Positions 24,801-32,150 of a stretch of DNA of 64,000 nucleotides are shown piece after piece. Position numbers and translations under genes: made by a program. Source of the stretch: Paenibacillus sp. NAIST15-1. GTDB lineage: Bacteria; Bacillota; Bacilli; Paenibacillales; Paenibacillaceae. Below the pieces are notes generated by a model. That model saw only the letters and a program-made list of their open reading frames with translations, searched no databases and was not told the DNA's origin. Position 1 is the first letter of the stretch. Each line of letters begins with the position of its first letter. The stretch is taken from contig NZ_BBYF01000014.1 in assembly GCF_001894745.1 (NCBI RefSeq), forward strand, positions 62,001-126,000, read 5' to 3'.

Positions 24801-27663
24801 CTCTCATGAGGACAGCATGCCTGCGCTTGCAGGTACTGACTACCATCCGCTTATTGGACAGAGAATCAGCACTCCATATCTAAAGAATAGTACTCTGTAC
24901 CAATCTACGTATACAGTAGAGAATCCGTATTTCATGCAGGAACATATTATCTTTGATACCGCGATAGCTCCTGCTGCTGCTCATATGTCTATGCTCATCT
25001 CGATTGCTAAGGATTTCCGTAATCCTGTAAGCAGTACGATATCCAATGTGGAATTTCATGCCCCATTAACAGCAATACAAGACGAGAAGCGGGTTGTGCA
25101 ATTCGTTATCGAGGATACTAATATTGAGCAAATGAAATTTGAACTTGTAAGTACAGATAAGCAATCACAGCATGAGAATTGGATGACACATTGCAAGGGA
25201 AATATTCTCATGTCCCAAGAACAAGAGCGTGAATCAGAGAAGCGTGTGTCGATTGATGAGCTCACAAACAAGTACCCTGAAGTAACATCCGGATACAATG
25301 CCTATGATGTAATGAAAAAGTTTGGTTTTCAATTAGGGGACGGCTTTACCCGAATCTCGAAAGTATGGAAGGGTGAAGCTGAAGGACTCTGCTATATCGA
25401 TCCCAAAAAGGACATTCCAAATGGCAAAGACTACATCGTGTATGCAGGTACGATAGACTCTATCTTCCAATCTATATTCTTTGTATCTGAATTGAGCATG
25501 AGAATGGACTCACAAAGTGAGGCGTATGCATTAAAGACCGCTATTCCCATCTCGTTAGGCAAATTGAAATATCACTATAGAGATGCCGAAAGCTATTGGT
25601 GCCATATTAAGGTGGATGATTCTCAACAATCCGGCGTAGTGGGCGATATCGATGTCTACAATGAAAAGGGAGAAATCGTCTTTGAAATTGAGAGGTTAAT
25701 GGCGAAGGTAACGGAGCGGGATACCTTACTCAAAGAAATAAATAATAACGGCGAGCGTCTGCTCTATCAAGTGGAATGGATGGAACAAGCTAGAGCCAGC
25801 AAGAATACAAAAGCTGGCGGTAACGAAAAAATGGTACTCATCGGTAATGACCCGGATATCATCGATCGATTCCATGAAAGGTTAAATGGTTATGGAATAC
25901 CTTCGATTCGAGTCATACAAAGTGATAAATATGTAGAGCATGATGATGATATCTTCTTTGTTTCGTACACCAATAAGCACGACGTAAAGAGGCTGCTGGA
26001 AAATATCGCGAGTCGATATAGAAAGGATACGTGCAAGCTTATTTATATAAGTACAGCAGATGAGGCTAAGCTAAATAATCTGACTGCTGACCAATTGAAA
26101 GATACCGTTGAAAAGGAATGCAGCGGGTTATTGCATCTCGTTCAATCGATAACTGAATTAAATTACTCCAACAAAATGAAAATCAAGGTAATAACGAATA
26201 ATGTGCATCAGATAGATGACGCAGTGAAAGGTGCAGCTACATCACTCTATCAAGCTCCGTTATGGGGATTTACCGAAGTTATTCGTCTTGAGCATACGCT
26301 GTTATGGGACGGCATTATTGATACAGATACCCATATGCTAAAAAACGAAATAGACGACATTATCAACGAAATCCTACATGGAGAAGAGAAGCAGGTTGTG
26401 CTCGGAGAACAGCATAAGAGGTATATTCCTCGGCTGATTAGAAACTCCAAGAGCCGTGCGAATAAAAAGGAGCTTGCGATTCGAATTGATGATGACGCCG
26501 CATATTTGATCACAGGTGGCACTGGTTCCATTGGTCAAGTTTACACAGAGTATCTGATCAACAGAGGCGCCAAGAACATCATATTAGTAAGCAGAAGCCA
26601 AGCCTCTGGCAAATTGCTTGAAACGATGAACTCGTGGAAGGAAAAGGGAGTGCACATCACCCTTGAACAGGCTGATGTGAGTGACGAGGCTGACGTAATC
26701 GCAATGGTACAGAAGTTGAAACAGAACAACCTGACGATTAAAGGTGTCGTTCATGCGGCCGGTATCATTGATGATAAGATGATCAAAGATCAAACCTGGA
26801 ACAGCTTCGAAAACGCATTCAAGACAAAGGTATGGGGATCCTTCCATCTGCATCATGCATTGCAGGATGAGAGCTTGGATTTCTTTGTGATGATGTCATC
26901 TATTTCATCGGTAGTAGGGAATATGGGGCAGGCCAATTATGCGGCGGCCAATTACTTTATGAATAGATTTGCAGCATACAGAAGAAGCCTGGGAATGCCG
27001 GCGATGTCGATTTGCTGGGGACCTTGGGAAGAAGCTGGGATGGCGACAAGCAACAGCAATATATTAAAGAATATTGAGAATAAAGGGCTCTATGGAATGT
27101 CCAAAGAGCTAGGCAAGAAAATGATTGACAAGGTATTTCATAAGGAGCTTGCTTCCATTGTCGTTGTCGATGCAAATTGGGAGCTATTTAGTCAGCGGAC
27201 TGGTGTGGATGAGGTGACAGCGTTTTTAAGCAACTTCATCACGAACAATCATTCGCGAGGAACACAAGGTGAACAATCGGCGGCAAAAGAAGATGTCATC
27301 GCCAAGCTGCATGAATTAAGTGAAACGGAGAGATCCGAGTATCTATTATCCTTGCTGCATAAAGCTGCAGCTGACATTATCGGATTTCAGGATATCAATC
27401 AGTTATCGGTTGATAGTTCCTTTACCGAACAAGGAGTAGATTCCTTAATGATCTTCTCTTTAAGAAATGAAATAAAGGCACTGTTGGATCTGCAAGTCGA
27501 CATTTCTGTCTTCTTCAATTATCCATCCTTACGGAAATTGAATGGCTATTTAGTAACCGAAGCTATGAGCTTTGAAGAGACAGAACAGAATGGCAGCAAC
27601 GCAGCCAATAATGAAGAATCCGTCGAGGATATTTTGTCCGAGATCAGCTCCCTGCTTAATTAA
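21817..27663 (+). CDS. Type I PKS: ACP-KS-AT-DH-KR-ACP
   Basis: 1948 residues. Domains: N-terminal carrier ~8-85 (attachment Ser in LGLVSVD, S42); KS ~104-540 (Cys280 in DTACSSS, His in MHGTGT and NIGHLEAA); AT ~640-960 (Ser733 in GHSIGEY; HAFHS, the malonyl-CoA pattern); DH ~1009-1290 (His1043 in EHIIFDTAIAP, where the usual Gly is Phe; Asp1214 in DSIFQ); KR structural part ~1310-1550 and catalytic part ~1555-1740 (TGGTGSIG, Tyr1708 in QANYAAAN, IDD typical of B-type); ACP ~1830-1915 (S1876 in GVDSL). One extension with malonyl gives a reduced and probably dehydrated unit. The leading carrier has no AT of its own, so the starter must be loaded in trans. GGAGG precedes the ATG. Confidence 0.93.
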   Translation: MSAEKSFTKPEITAYLAELVEDILDEKVEDYNEPFINLGLVSVDIPLFTKKVSMQFGMEIEVTSIFENSNINLYADFLYNALNQSDAFAVSNEDLDGASDGPNSDDDVAIVGISCRFPGGANSPEEYWDVLMNGINGICDMPADRWDVDHYFSDNKEEPGKMYSRKGGFLNIPIDRFDPKFFNMSPKEAKSLDPQQRLLLELTWEAFENGGINIAQHYGSNTGVYIGIAGEEYSFGHYKSGDLTKIDAYSLTGTTFSTACGRISYTFGFEGPSFCVDTACSSSLTALHLASKAIKSGEVDTAVVGAVNLMISPAVHVCFSKLEAISTDGQSKSFDAAANGYGRGEGGGVLLLKRLRDAKKDNDNILGIVRGTAINQDGKSNGLTAPNGLAQEKVITKALKEARLNYSDVDYMEMHGTGTKLGDPIEVKAVVNTYGKDRAMDNPLQIGSVKSNIGHLEAAAGVASIIKVLLAFKNEVIPANLNFNEPNPFIPWEKSPVSVIAENTAWKSEGRVRRVGVNGFGFGGSNAHIILEEPPKREAPQTKDTDPITIVKIAAKSEKALVENVKSNLAYLKRNPQIAINDFAYTNNKAKADFAYRLTVTGQNREELVNRLQAYIDTNNKAGISTRHREHIDMHQDTKLVFLFTGQGSQYVGMGKELYEHNPSFQLAFDQCDRLFEPYINKSLVEMIYSDKYTGKDIARTLYAQPLIFSIEYALLKFWERVGVTPGIVLGHSIGEYTAAVAAGILTLEDAVKLVALRGQLMDSAPGEGAMSAIYTSKTVVEDLLRGYEGKVSIALHNAEESIVISGERDAVEAISTEAENRKVKVNRLHVSHAFHSHLMIPILEQFRDVAQNEVEFRSSRLTYISATLGRAVEQDEVLDADYWTNHIKDKVDFYHALSQLQDAQNTIFLEIGANNTLCSLGKLILNKEHLLLNSLDMKKNAWEQIMHCLGELYCHGVSILWEGLETCFNRSYNRVALPAYVFDREASYWMQPVCSHEDSMPALAGTDYHPLIGQRISTPYLKNSTLYQSTYTVENPYFMQEHIIFDTAIAPAAAHMSMLISIAKDFRNPVSSTISNVEFHAPLTAIQDEKRVVQFVIEDTNIEQMKFELVSTDKQSQHENWMTHCKGNILMSQEQERESEKRVSIDELTNKYPEVTSGYNAYDVMKKFGFQLGDGFTRISKVWKGEAEGLCYIDPKKDIPNGKDYIVYAGTIDSIFQSIFFVSELSMRMDSQSEAYALKTAIPISLGKLKYHYRDAESYWCHIKVDDSQQSGVVGDIDVYNEKGEIVFEIERLMAKVTERDTLLKEINNNGERLLYQVEWMEQARASKNTKAGGNEKMVLIGNDPDIIDRFHERLNGYGIPSIRVIQSDKYVEHDDDIFFVSYTNKHDVKRLLENIASRYRKDTCKLIYISTADEAKLNNLTADQLKDTVEKECSGLLHLVQSITELNYSNKMKIKVITNNVHQIDDAVKGAATSLYQAPLWGFTEVIRLEHTLLWDGIIDTDTHMLKNEIDDIINEILHGEEKQVVLGEQHKRYIPRLIRNSKSRANKKELAIRIDDDAAYLITGGTGSIGQVYTEYLINRGAKNIILVSRSQASGKLLETMNSWKEKGVHITLEQADVSDEADVIAMVQKLKQNNLTIKGVVHAAGIIDDKMIKDQTWNSFENAFKTKVWGSFHLHHALQDESLDFFVMMSSISSVVGNMGQANYAAANYFMNRFAAYRRSLGMPAMSICWGPWEEAGMATSNSNILKNIENKGLYGMSKELGKKMIDKVFHKELASIVVVDANWELFSQRTGVDEVTAFLSNFITNNHSRGTQGEQSAAKEDVIAKLHELSETERSEYLLSLLHKAAADIIGFQDINQLSVDSSFTEQGVDSLMIFSLRNEIKALLDLQVDISVFFNYPSLRKLNGYLVTEAMSFEETEQNGSNAANNEESVEDILSEISSLLN

Positions 27664-27710
27664 CGACGATAATTTACCTGTTACTTTGTACTTCGGAGGA
27701 GAACGTACCC

Positions 27711-28409
27711 ATGAAATTGTTCTGTTTACCATTCGCAGGCGGCTCCAAGCGTGCGTACTCGAACTGGAGTAAACTCGCAAATCGCGCTATAGATATTGAA
27801 GCCATCGAAATAAAGGGAAGGGGGGAGAGATTCGGTCAAGACTTCTATGAGGATATGACAGAAGCAGTCGACGATGTTTACTCTTTAATAAAAGATCAAA
27901 TTCAGAAAGACGAGTATGCGCTATATGGACATAGCATGGGAACGCTTCTGGCCTACGAACTATACTATAAAGTTACTGCAGAAGGACAACGGAAGCCAGC
28001 GCATATTTTTTTCTCAGGCAGGCAATCACCTATTGTGAAAAATAACATGTATGTCAGTTCCACGATGCCTGACGATGAGTTTATTGCAAAAATCATTGCC
28101 TTGGGAGGCACCCATGAAGAGCTCTCGCAGAGCAAAGAATTAATGAGGTTTTATCTTCCTGTATTAAAAAATGACATCAGAATCATGGAAAACTACGAGT
28201 TTCAGCAAAGAGCAGAGAAAATTAAATGTGACATCTCCGTATTTATTGGGCTTGAAGATAGGATTGATGGCAAGCAAGAGATTGAATGGGATGACTTATG
28301 CGAACAAAGGATCAAGTTCTATCATTTTATGGGGGATCATTTTTTTATTAACGATCATACCAGTACAATCGTGAATATTATGGAGGGCGAATTATTGCCT
28401 GAAAAATGA
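27711..28409 (+). CDS. Type II thioesterase
   Basis: 232 residues, alpha/beta hydrolase of the GrsT/SrfAD class. LFCLPFAGGSKRAY at the N-terminus, nucleophile elbow YGHSMG (Ser near residue 81), catalytic Asp near 180 (GLEDRIDG) and His in GDHFFIND near 208. These proofreading enzymes remove wrong acyl groups from carrier proteins. Since no thioesterase domain ends the assembly line, this is the only thioesterase in the locus. GGAGGAGA precedes the start. Confidence 0.93.
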   Translation: MKLFCLPFAGGSKRAYSNWSKLANRAIDIEAIEIKGRGERFGQDFYEDMTEAVDDVYSLIKDQIQKDEYALYGHSMGTLLAYELYYKVTAEGQRKPAHIFFSGRQSPIVKNNMYVSSTMPDDEFIAKIIALGGTHEELSQSKELMRFYLPVLKNDIRIMENYEFQQRAEKIKCDISVFIGLEDRIDGKQEIEWDDLCEQRIKFYHFMGDHFFINDHTSTIVNIMEGELLPEK

Positions 28410-28417
28410 GGGTGGTC

Positions 28418-29353
28418 ATGAACAAGTTAACGGATAACAAGCGGGCATTTCTTTTTCAGGGTGTTGGAGCGGACTATCGGGAGCTCTTGGGCATGTTGGA
28501 AGAAGGCCAGATTCATGCCTTGAAGGAGTACTGCTACACGGTAAATAAGGAGATTGGAATCGATTTGCTCGGCTATCTGTTCCACTCTCAGCATATCGAA
28601 TGCGACAGGATGTTCTACGATTGGATTACGATTTATACATGTGATTATCTTGTGTATCAGCAATATGTCGATTCAGGCATAAAGCCTGCCATTATGGCTG
28701 GTTATAGTATGGGCTTAATTACGGCTATGGCTTGTGGCAAGTCCATTTCTTTTGCCGACGGACTGCGAATGCTTCAAACGATTTATGAATACCCCAAAGG
28801 CTTTGCTATTCCATGCAGTATGGGGGTAATCGTTGGGAAGACGTACAATGAGGTTCACGATCTCATCGCCCGAGGAACATCGGAACATGACGTATATATG
28901 GCTAGCGAGAACAACGATACGTGTCTGGTTGTCTCAGGAATTAGGGACAGCGTTGATCGGGTACTGAGACTCGCTGAGCAAGAGGGAGCAATCAAGGCTT
29001 CAACCATCAATGCTCCCTATGCGTTTCATTCACCGTATGCAGCAGAAGGCATTGACAGGTTCGTGCATCTTGTCGAGGAGATTTCGATTTGTGATGGCGA
29101 TATCCCGATATTATCCGTATTTTCGCAGACTGCCATCCAAAGCGCTTCTGATTTAAAGCATGAACTCATCAAAAATATGACAAGCCCAATGAACTGGAAT
29201 GCCTCCATCCTCACATTGGGTCAGTGGGGGATTGAAAGTTTTGTTGAAGTTAGCTTGGAGGATTCCCTTACGAAAATATCAAGACTCATCAATCTGGATG
29301 CTGAATTTTTAACGTATAAAAAGTTCATGCGATTGAAAATGCCAAGCAAGTAA
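28418..29353 (+). CDS. Discrete acyltransferase (malonyl-CoA/ACP transacylase fold)
   Basis: 311 residues of FabD-like fold. N-terminal AFLFQGVG (oxyanion motif), nucleophile in AGYSMGL with Tyr in place of the usual His before Ser, and APYAFHSPY near residue 210 with the catalytic His. A free-standing AT next to cis-AT modules usually handles a special extender; ZmaF of the zwittermicin locus, thought to move hydroxy/aminomalonyl from its ACP, is the closest analogy. Lies directly before the discrete ACP. Start 28418 is chosen for GAGGGTGG upstream; ATG 28406 overlaps the thioesterase stop and lacks a site. Confidence 0.85.
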   Translation: MNKLTDNKRAFLFQGVGADYRELLGMLEEGQIHALKEYCYTVNKEIGIDLLGYLFHSQHIECDRMFYDWITIYTCDYLVYQQYVDSGIKPAIMAGYSMGLITAMACGKSISFADGLRMLQTIYEYPKGFAIPCSMGVIVGKTYNEVHDLIARGTSEHDVYMASENNDTCLVVSGIRDSVDRVLRLAEQEGAIKASTINAPYAFHSPYAAEGIDRFVHLVEEISICDGDIPILSVFSQTAIQSASDLKHELIKNMTSPMNWNASILTLGQWGIESFVEVSLEDSLTKISRLINLDAEFLTYKKFMRLKMPSK

Positions 29354-29380
29354 AAATACTATTCAATGAGGTGTATCACG

Positions 29381-29629
29381 ATGGAAGAAATCAAAAACAG
29401 AACAAGAGCATTTTTGAGCCAGTTTATTAAGAAGAAAGAACTGCAGGATCAAGATGATATTTTCGCGACTGGAGATGTCAACTCTCTCTTTGCTATGCAG
29501 CTGGTGATGTTTATTGAGAAGGAGTTCGGCATCGGCATTGATAACACAGATTTGAATTTGAACAACTTCCGGTCTATTGAAGCCATTTCTACGTTCGTCG
29601 CAAGCAAAAGTGCTGCAGTAAGTCAATGA
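29381..29629 (+). CDS. Discrete acyl carrier protein (FkbJ/ZmaD-like)
   Basis: 82 residues, helical carrier fold. Attachment serine in DVNSLFAMQLV (near residue 35). A long acidic second helix (IEKEFGIGIDNTDLN) is typical of the small ACPs that carry extender units such as methoxymalonyl or aminomalonyl. Start 29381 is preferred; the ATG at 29366 contains the ribosome site (GAGGTG) of the later one. It sits between the discrete AT and the 3-hydroxyacyl dehydrogenase. A likely substrate for the aaRS-like ligase at 13,942. Confidence 0.87.
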   Translation: MEEIKNRTRAFLSQFIKKKELQDQDDIFATGDVNSLFAMQLVMFIEKEFGIGIDNTDLNLNNFRSIEAISTFVASKSAAVSQ

Positions 29630-29723
29630 TTATAAGAACATAGGAAATGAGGCTTGAAGCAGTTAACCGTTCTCGCTCTCTTTTCTGACTTTTCTCTACG
29701 GCACTTGGTTTATTGGATGGATT

Positions 29724-29873
29724 GAGTCCTGCTCAAGAGCACTTCTTGGCTGTCGAGTCGGGATAGTATTGATAGCTTCTGTGCAGGACTCGAAACTATG
29801 TATGTTTGTGAGCTTTGAATTTAATAATTCGCGTTAAGGTATAACGATTCCAGCTCGTTCTATGCCTTAAACG
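29724..29873 (+). other. Two RNA hairpins in the ACP-dehydrogenase gap
   Basis: GAGTCCTGC (29724-29732) and GCAGGACTC (29783-29791) are exact inverted repeats with 50 bases between. Then TTAAGGTATAACGA (29834-29847) pairs with TCGTTCTATGCCTTAA (29855-29870) with one G-U and one bulge around a 7-base loop. No T-run follows either. The 267-base gap has no ORF. Regulatory or processing structures are likely. Confidence 0.5.
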
Positions 29874-29896
29874 ATGCGAAGGGGATGGGTGTAAAC

Positions 29897-30772
29897 ATGA
29901 AGGTGATTGGAGTCATTGGTGCAGGCGTTATGGGAACTGGCGTTGCGCATAATTTTGCATTAGCCGGGTATGACGTAGTACTTGTTGATATTTCCGAAGA
30001 CATTCTTACGAGAGCTAAAGAGAAAATTGCCAACAACATTCGTTTTCAAGGCTTATACAACAAAGATTTCGCGGCGGAGAAGCCAGAAACCATTCTGAAT
30101 CGAATCTCCTTTACTATGGATTATGATCGATTACAAGATGCAGACTATATCATTGAGAACGTGCCGGAGAAGTGGGAGATCAAGAGAGACGTATATCTAA
30201 AGCTTGATCGAATCTGCCCCGATCATTGTATTTTTTCTGTTAATACTTCCTGTATTTCGATTACCAAGGTTGCTGCCCTTACAAATAGGCCGTCAAAGGT
30301 CATTGGCTCTCATTATATGAATCCAGTCATCATGAAACCAGTGGTTGAAGTGATCAAAGGATACCATACTTCGGAGGAGACCATTGAAGCTACTGTTCAT
30401 CTTCTCTCGACCTTGAATAAAGAAGCGATCATCGTTAACGACTTACCAGGCTTTGTGTCTAACCGTATTTCCCATTTGTTTATGAATGAGGCTGCATTCG
30501 TGGTTCAGGATCAGGTTGCAAATCCGAAAGATGTAGACGACGTATTCAAAAAATGCTTTGGACACAAAATGGGCCCGCTTGAAACCGCTGATTTAATCGG
30601 TCTGGATACCGTTGTACAATCACTGGACATTTTATACGAGAGCTACCAGGATTCAAAATTTCGTTGCTGTCCGCTTCTTCGTAAAATGGTTGAAGCCGGA
30701 ACACATGGAAGGAAGAGTGGACAAGGATTCTACTCTTACCCGGTGTATGAAGGCAGTTTCGTGAAAGCATAA
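29897..30772 (+). CDS. 3-hydroxyacyl-CoA dehydrogenase family (FkbK/ZmaI-like)
   Basis: 291 residues. NAD-binding GVIGAGVMGTGVA at residue 4. Catalytic His in IGSHYMNPV and Glu in GPLETADLIGLD match the hydroxyacyl dehydrogenase dyad. In extender-unit pathways this class oxidises the hydroxyl of an ACP-bound glyceryl or seryl group to the aldehyde, which the acyl-CoA dehydrogenase partner then turns into the malonyl-type acid. Together with 12,750 and 29,381 it completes that trio. Start 29897 has GGGTG five bases upstream; ATG 29885 abuts the purine tract. A terminator-like hairpin follows it. Confidence 0.88.
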   Translation: MKVIGVIGAGVMGTGVAHNFALAGYDVVLVDISEDILTRAKEKIANNIRFQGLYNKDFAAEKPETILNRISFTMDYDRLQDADYIIENVPEKWEIKRDVYLKLDRICPDHCIFSVNTSCISITKVAALTNRPSKVIGSHYMNPVIMKPVVEVIKGYHTSEETIEATVHLLSTLNKEAIIVNDLPGFVSNRISHLFMNEAAFVVQDQVANPKDVDDVFKKCFGHKMGPLETADLIGLDTVVQSLDILYESYQDSKFRCCPLLRKMVEAGTHGRKSGQGFYSYPVYEGSFVKA

Positions 30773-30793
30773 TCAAACAAGTGTTGGACAAGG

Positions 30794-30852
30794 GAATCGT
30801 GTTCGGTGGTCGAGGGGATTATCACTCCATACTGAGCGCGATTCTTTTGTTT
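30794..30852 (+). terminator. Second terminator-like hairpin inside the operon
   Basis: GAATCGTGTTC (30794-30804) pairs over all 11 positions, two as G-U, with GAGCGCGATTC (30834-30844) and is followed by TTTTGTTTT. It lies between the dehydrogenase and the MFS gene, 20 bases before that start codon. Confidence 0.65.
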
Positions 30853-30873
30853 TAGCTCTCGACAGGAGGAAAC

Positions 30874-32124
30874 ATGGAGAATACAAGCGAACCTAAAAAG
30901 CGGTTGTGGTCGATGAATTTCTTTCTACTCTGGCAAGGACAGCTGGTTTCTGCGCTAGGCGATTCCATCTATGAAATTGCCTTAACCTTCTGGGTACTGT
31001 ACGAAACCGGTTCACCAGGTTTGATGGGGGCATTACTGGCGACATCGTTGCTGCCCAAAGTTCTCATATCACCCTTTGCAGGTGTCATTGTAGATCGAAC
31101 AGACAGAAGAAAAATGATCCTTTTAATGGACTTCATACGAGGGATATGTATTCTGTTCGTCGGCATTGCAGCCATATTGGGATATCTCGAAATTTGGATG
31201 GCTTTTGTTGCGGGGATTATTCTCGGTACGTGCGCTGCATTTTTTAATCCCGCAGTAACCTCAACGATCCCTGATATTGTTCCCTCTTCTCAGATTGTAC
31301 AAGCTAGCGCTAATTTAAGTATGTTGCGTGCCATTTCTCAAATCATAGGGCCTTCATCTGGCGGTCTGCTGTATTCTCTCATAGGCGCACCCGTTTTATT
31401 TTTATGTAATGGTATTTCTTATATCATTTCATTTATTCTCGCATTTTTCATGAAGGTACCGAAGTCAACGAGTCAGGATCAACAATTCAACTTCTGGCAA
31501 GATATGAAGGATGGTTTTAGGTACATCTGGAAAATGAAAGGGCTAAGAGACTTAATTGTTTTAGCTGGTTTTTTGAATTTTTTTGCAACGATAAGCATTG
31601 TATTGCTTGCACCGATGTTTAAAAATGCAGAGAACCTAGGTGAAGTTAAATACGGGCTCGCCATGGCCATCTTTACATTAGGTATGCTTGCGGGAATGAT
31701 ATTTACTTCCGTATTTCGGATCAAGCCTGACCACAAAAGTATGGTACTAACCGTATCAGGATTACTGGCAGGGATTGTTTTCTCCATCGCAGTCATGATG
31801 AATAACTTTATTATCATGGCTATTTTGTTATTTATCGGCGGCATTTTCAACGCAATTGTAAATGTACTGATCGAATCAACGGTGCAATTAACTGTTTCTC
31901 AGGAAATGAGAGGCAAGGTATCCTCGCTTAAGGGAACTCTTACGATGGGACTTGCACCGCTGGCGATGTTTATTGGAGGTATATTAGGCGAATTTTTCCC
32001 AATAAGATACATTGTATTTACAGGCTTCATGGCAATGACCGTATTGTTTATCCCTTTATTTTTCTTAAAATCCTTTAAGGCTTTTATTCAATACAATCCG
32101 GAACAGCAAAAAATTGGAGCGTAA
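30874..32124 (+). CDS. MFS transporter (drug exporter type)
   Basis: 416 residues with about 12 hydrophobic helices. The cytoplasmic loop 2-3 motif VDRTDRRKMILLMD (near residue 73) is the MFS signature, and LWQGQLVSALGDSIYEIAL opens helix 1 in the manner of the MFS_3/MacA-like exporters. Likely a second exporter for the product or an intermediate. AGGAGG precedes the ATG. Basic/aromatic C-terminal tail. Confidence 0.92.
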   Translation: MENTSEPKKRLWSMNFFLLWQGQLVSALGDSIYEIALTFWVLYETGSPGLMGALLATSLLPKVLISPFAGVIVDRTDRRKMILLMDFIRGICILFVGIAAILGYLEIWMAFVAGIILGTCAAFFNPAVTSTIPDIVPSSQIVQASANLSMLRAISQIIGPSSGGLLYSLIGAPVLFLCNGISYIISFILAFFMKVPKSTSQDQQFNFWQDMKDGFRYIWKMKGLRDLIVLAGFLNFFATISIVLLAPMFKNAENLGEVKYGLAMAIFTLGMLAGMIFTSVFRIKPDHKSMVLTVSGLLAGIVFSIAVMMNNFIIMAILLFIGGIFNAIVNVLIESTVQLTVSQEMRGKVSSLKGTLTMGLAPLAMFIGGILGEFFPIRYIVFTGFMAMTVLFIPLFFLKSFKAFIQYNPEQQKIGA

Positions 32125-32150
32125 TTTCGAGAGGAAAAGGGAGTGAGTGT

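Noticed and set aside
12075-30772. Methoxymalonyl-ACP pathway
   Set aside because: No FkbH-like glyceryl loader and no O-methyltransferase in the window; the aaRS-like ligase points to an amino acid substrate instead.
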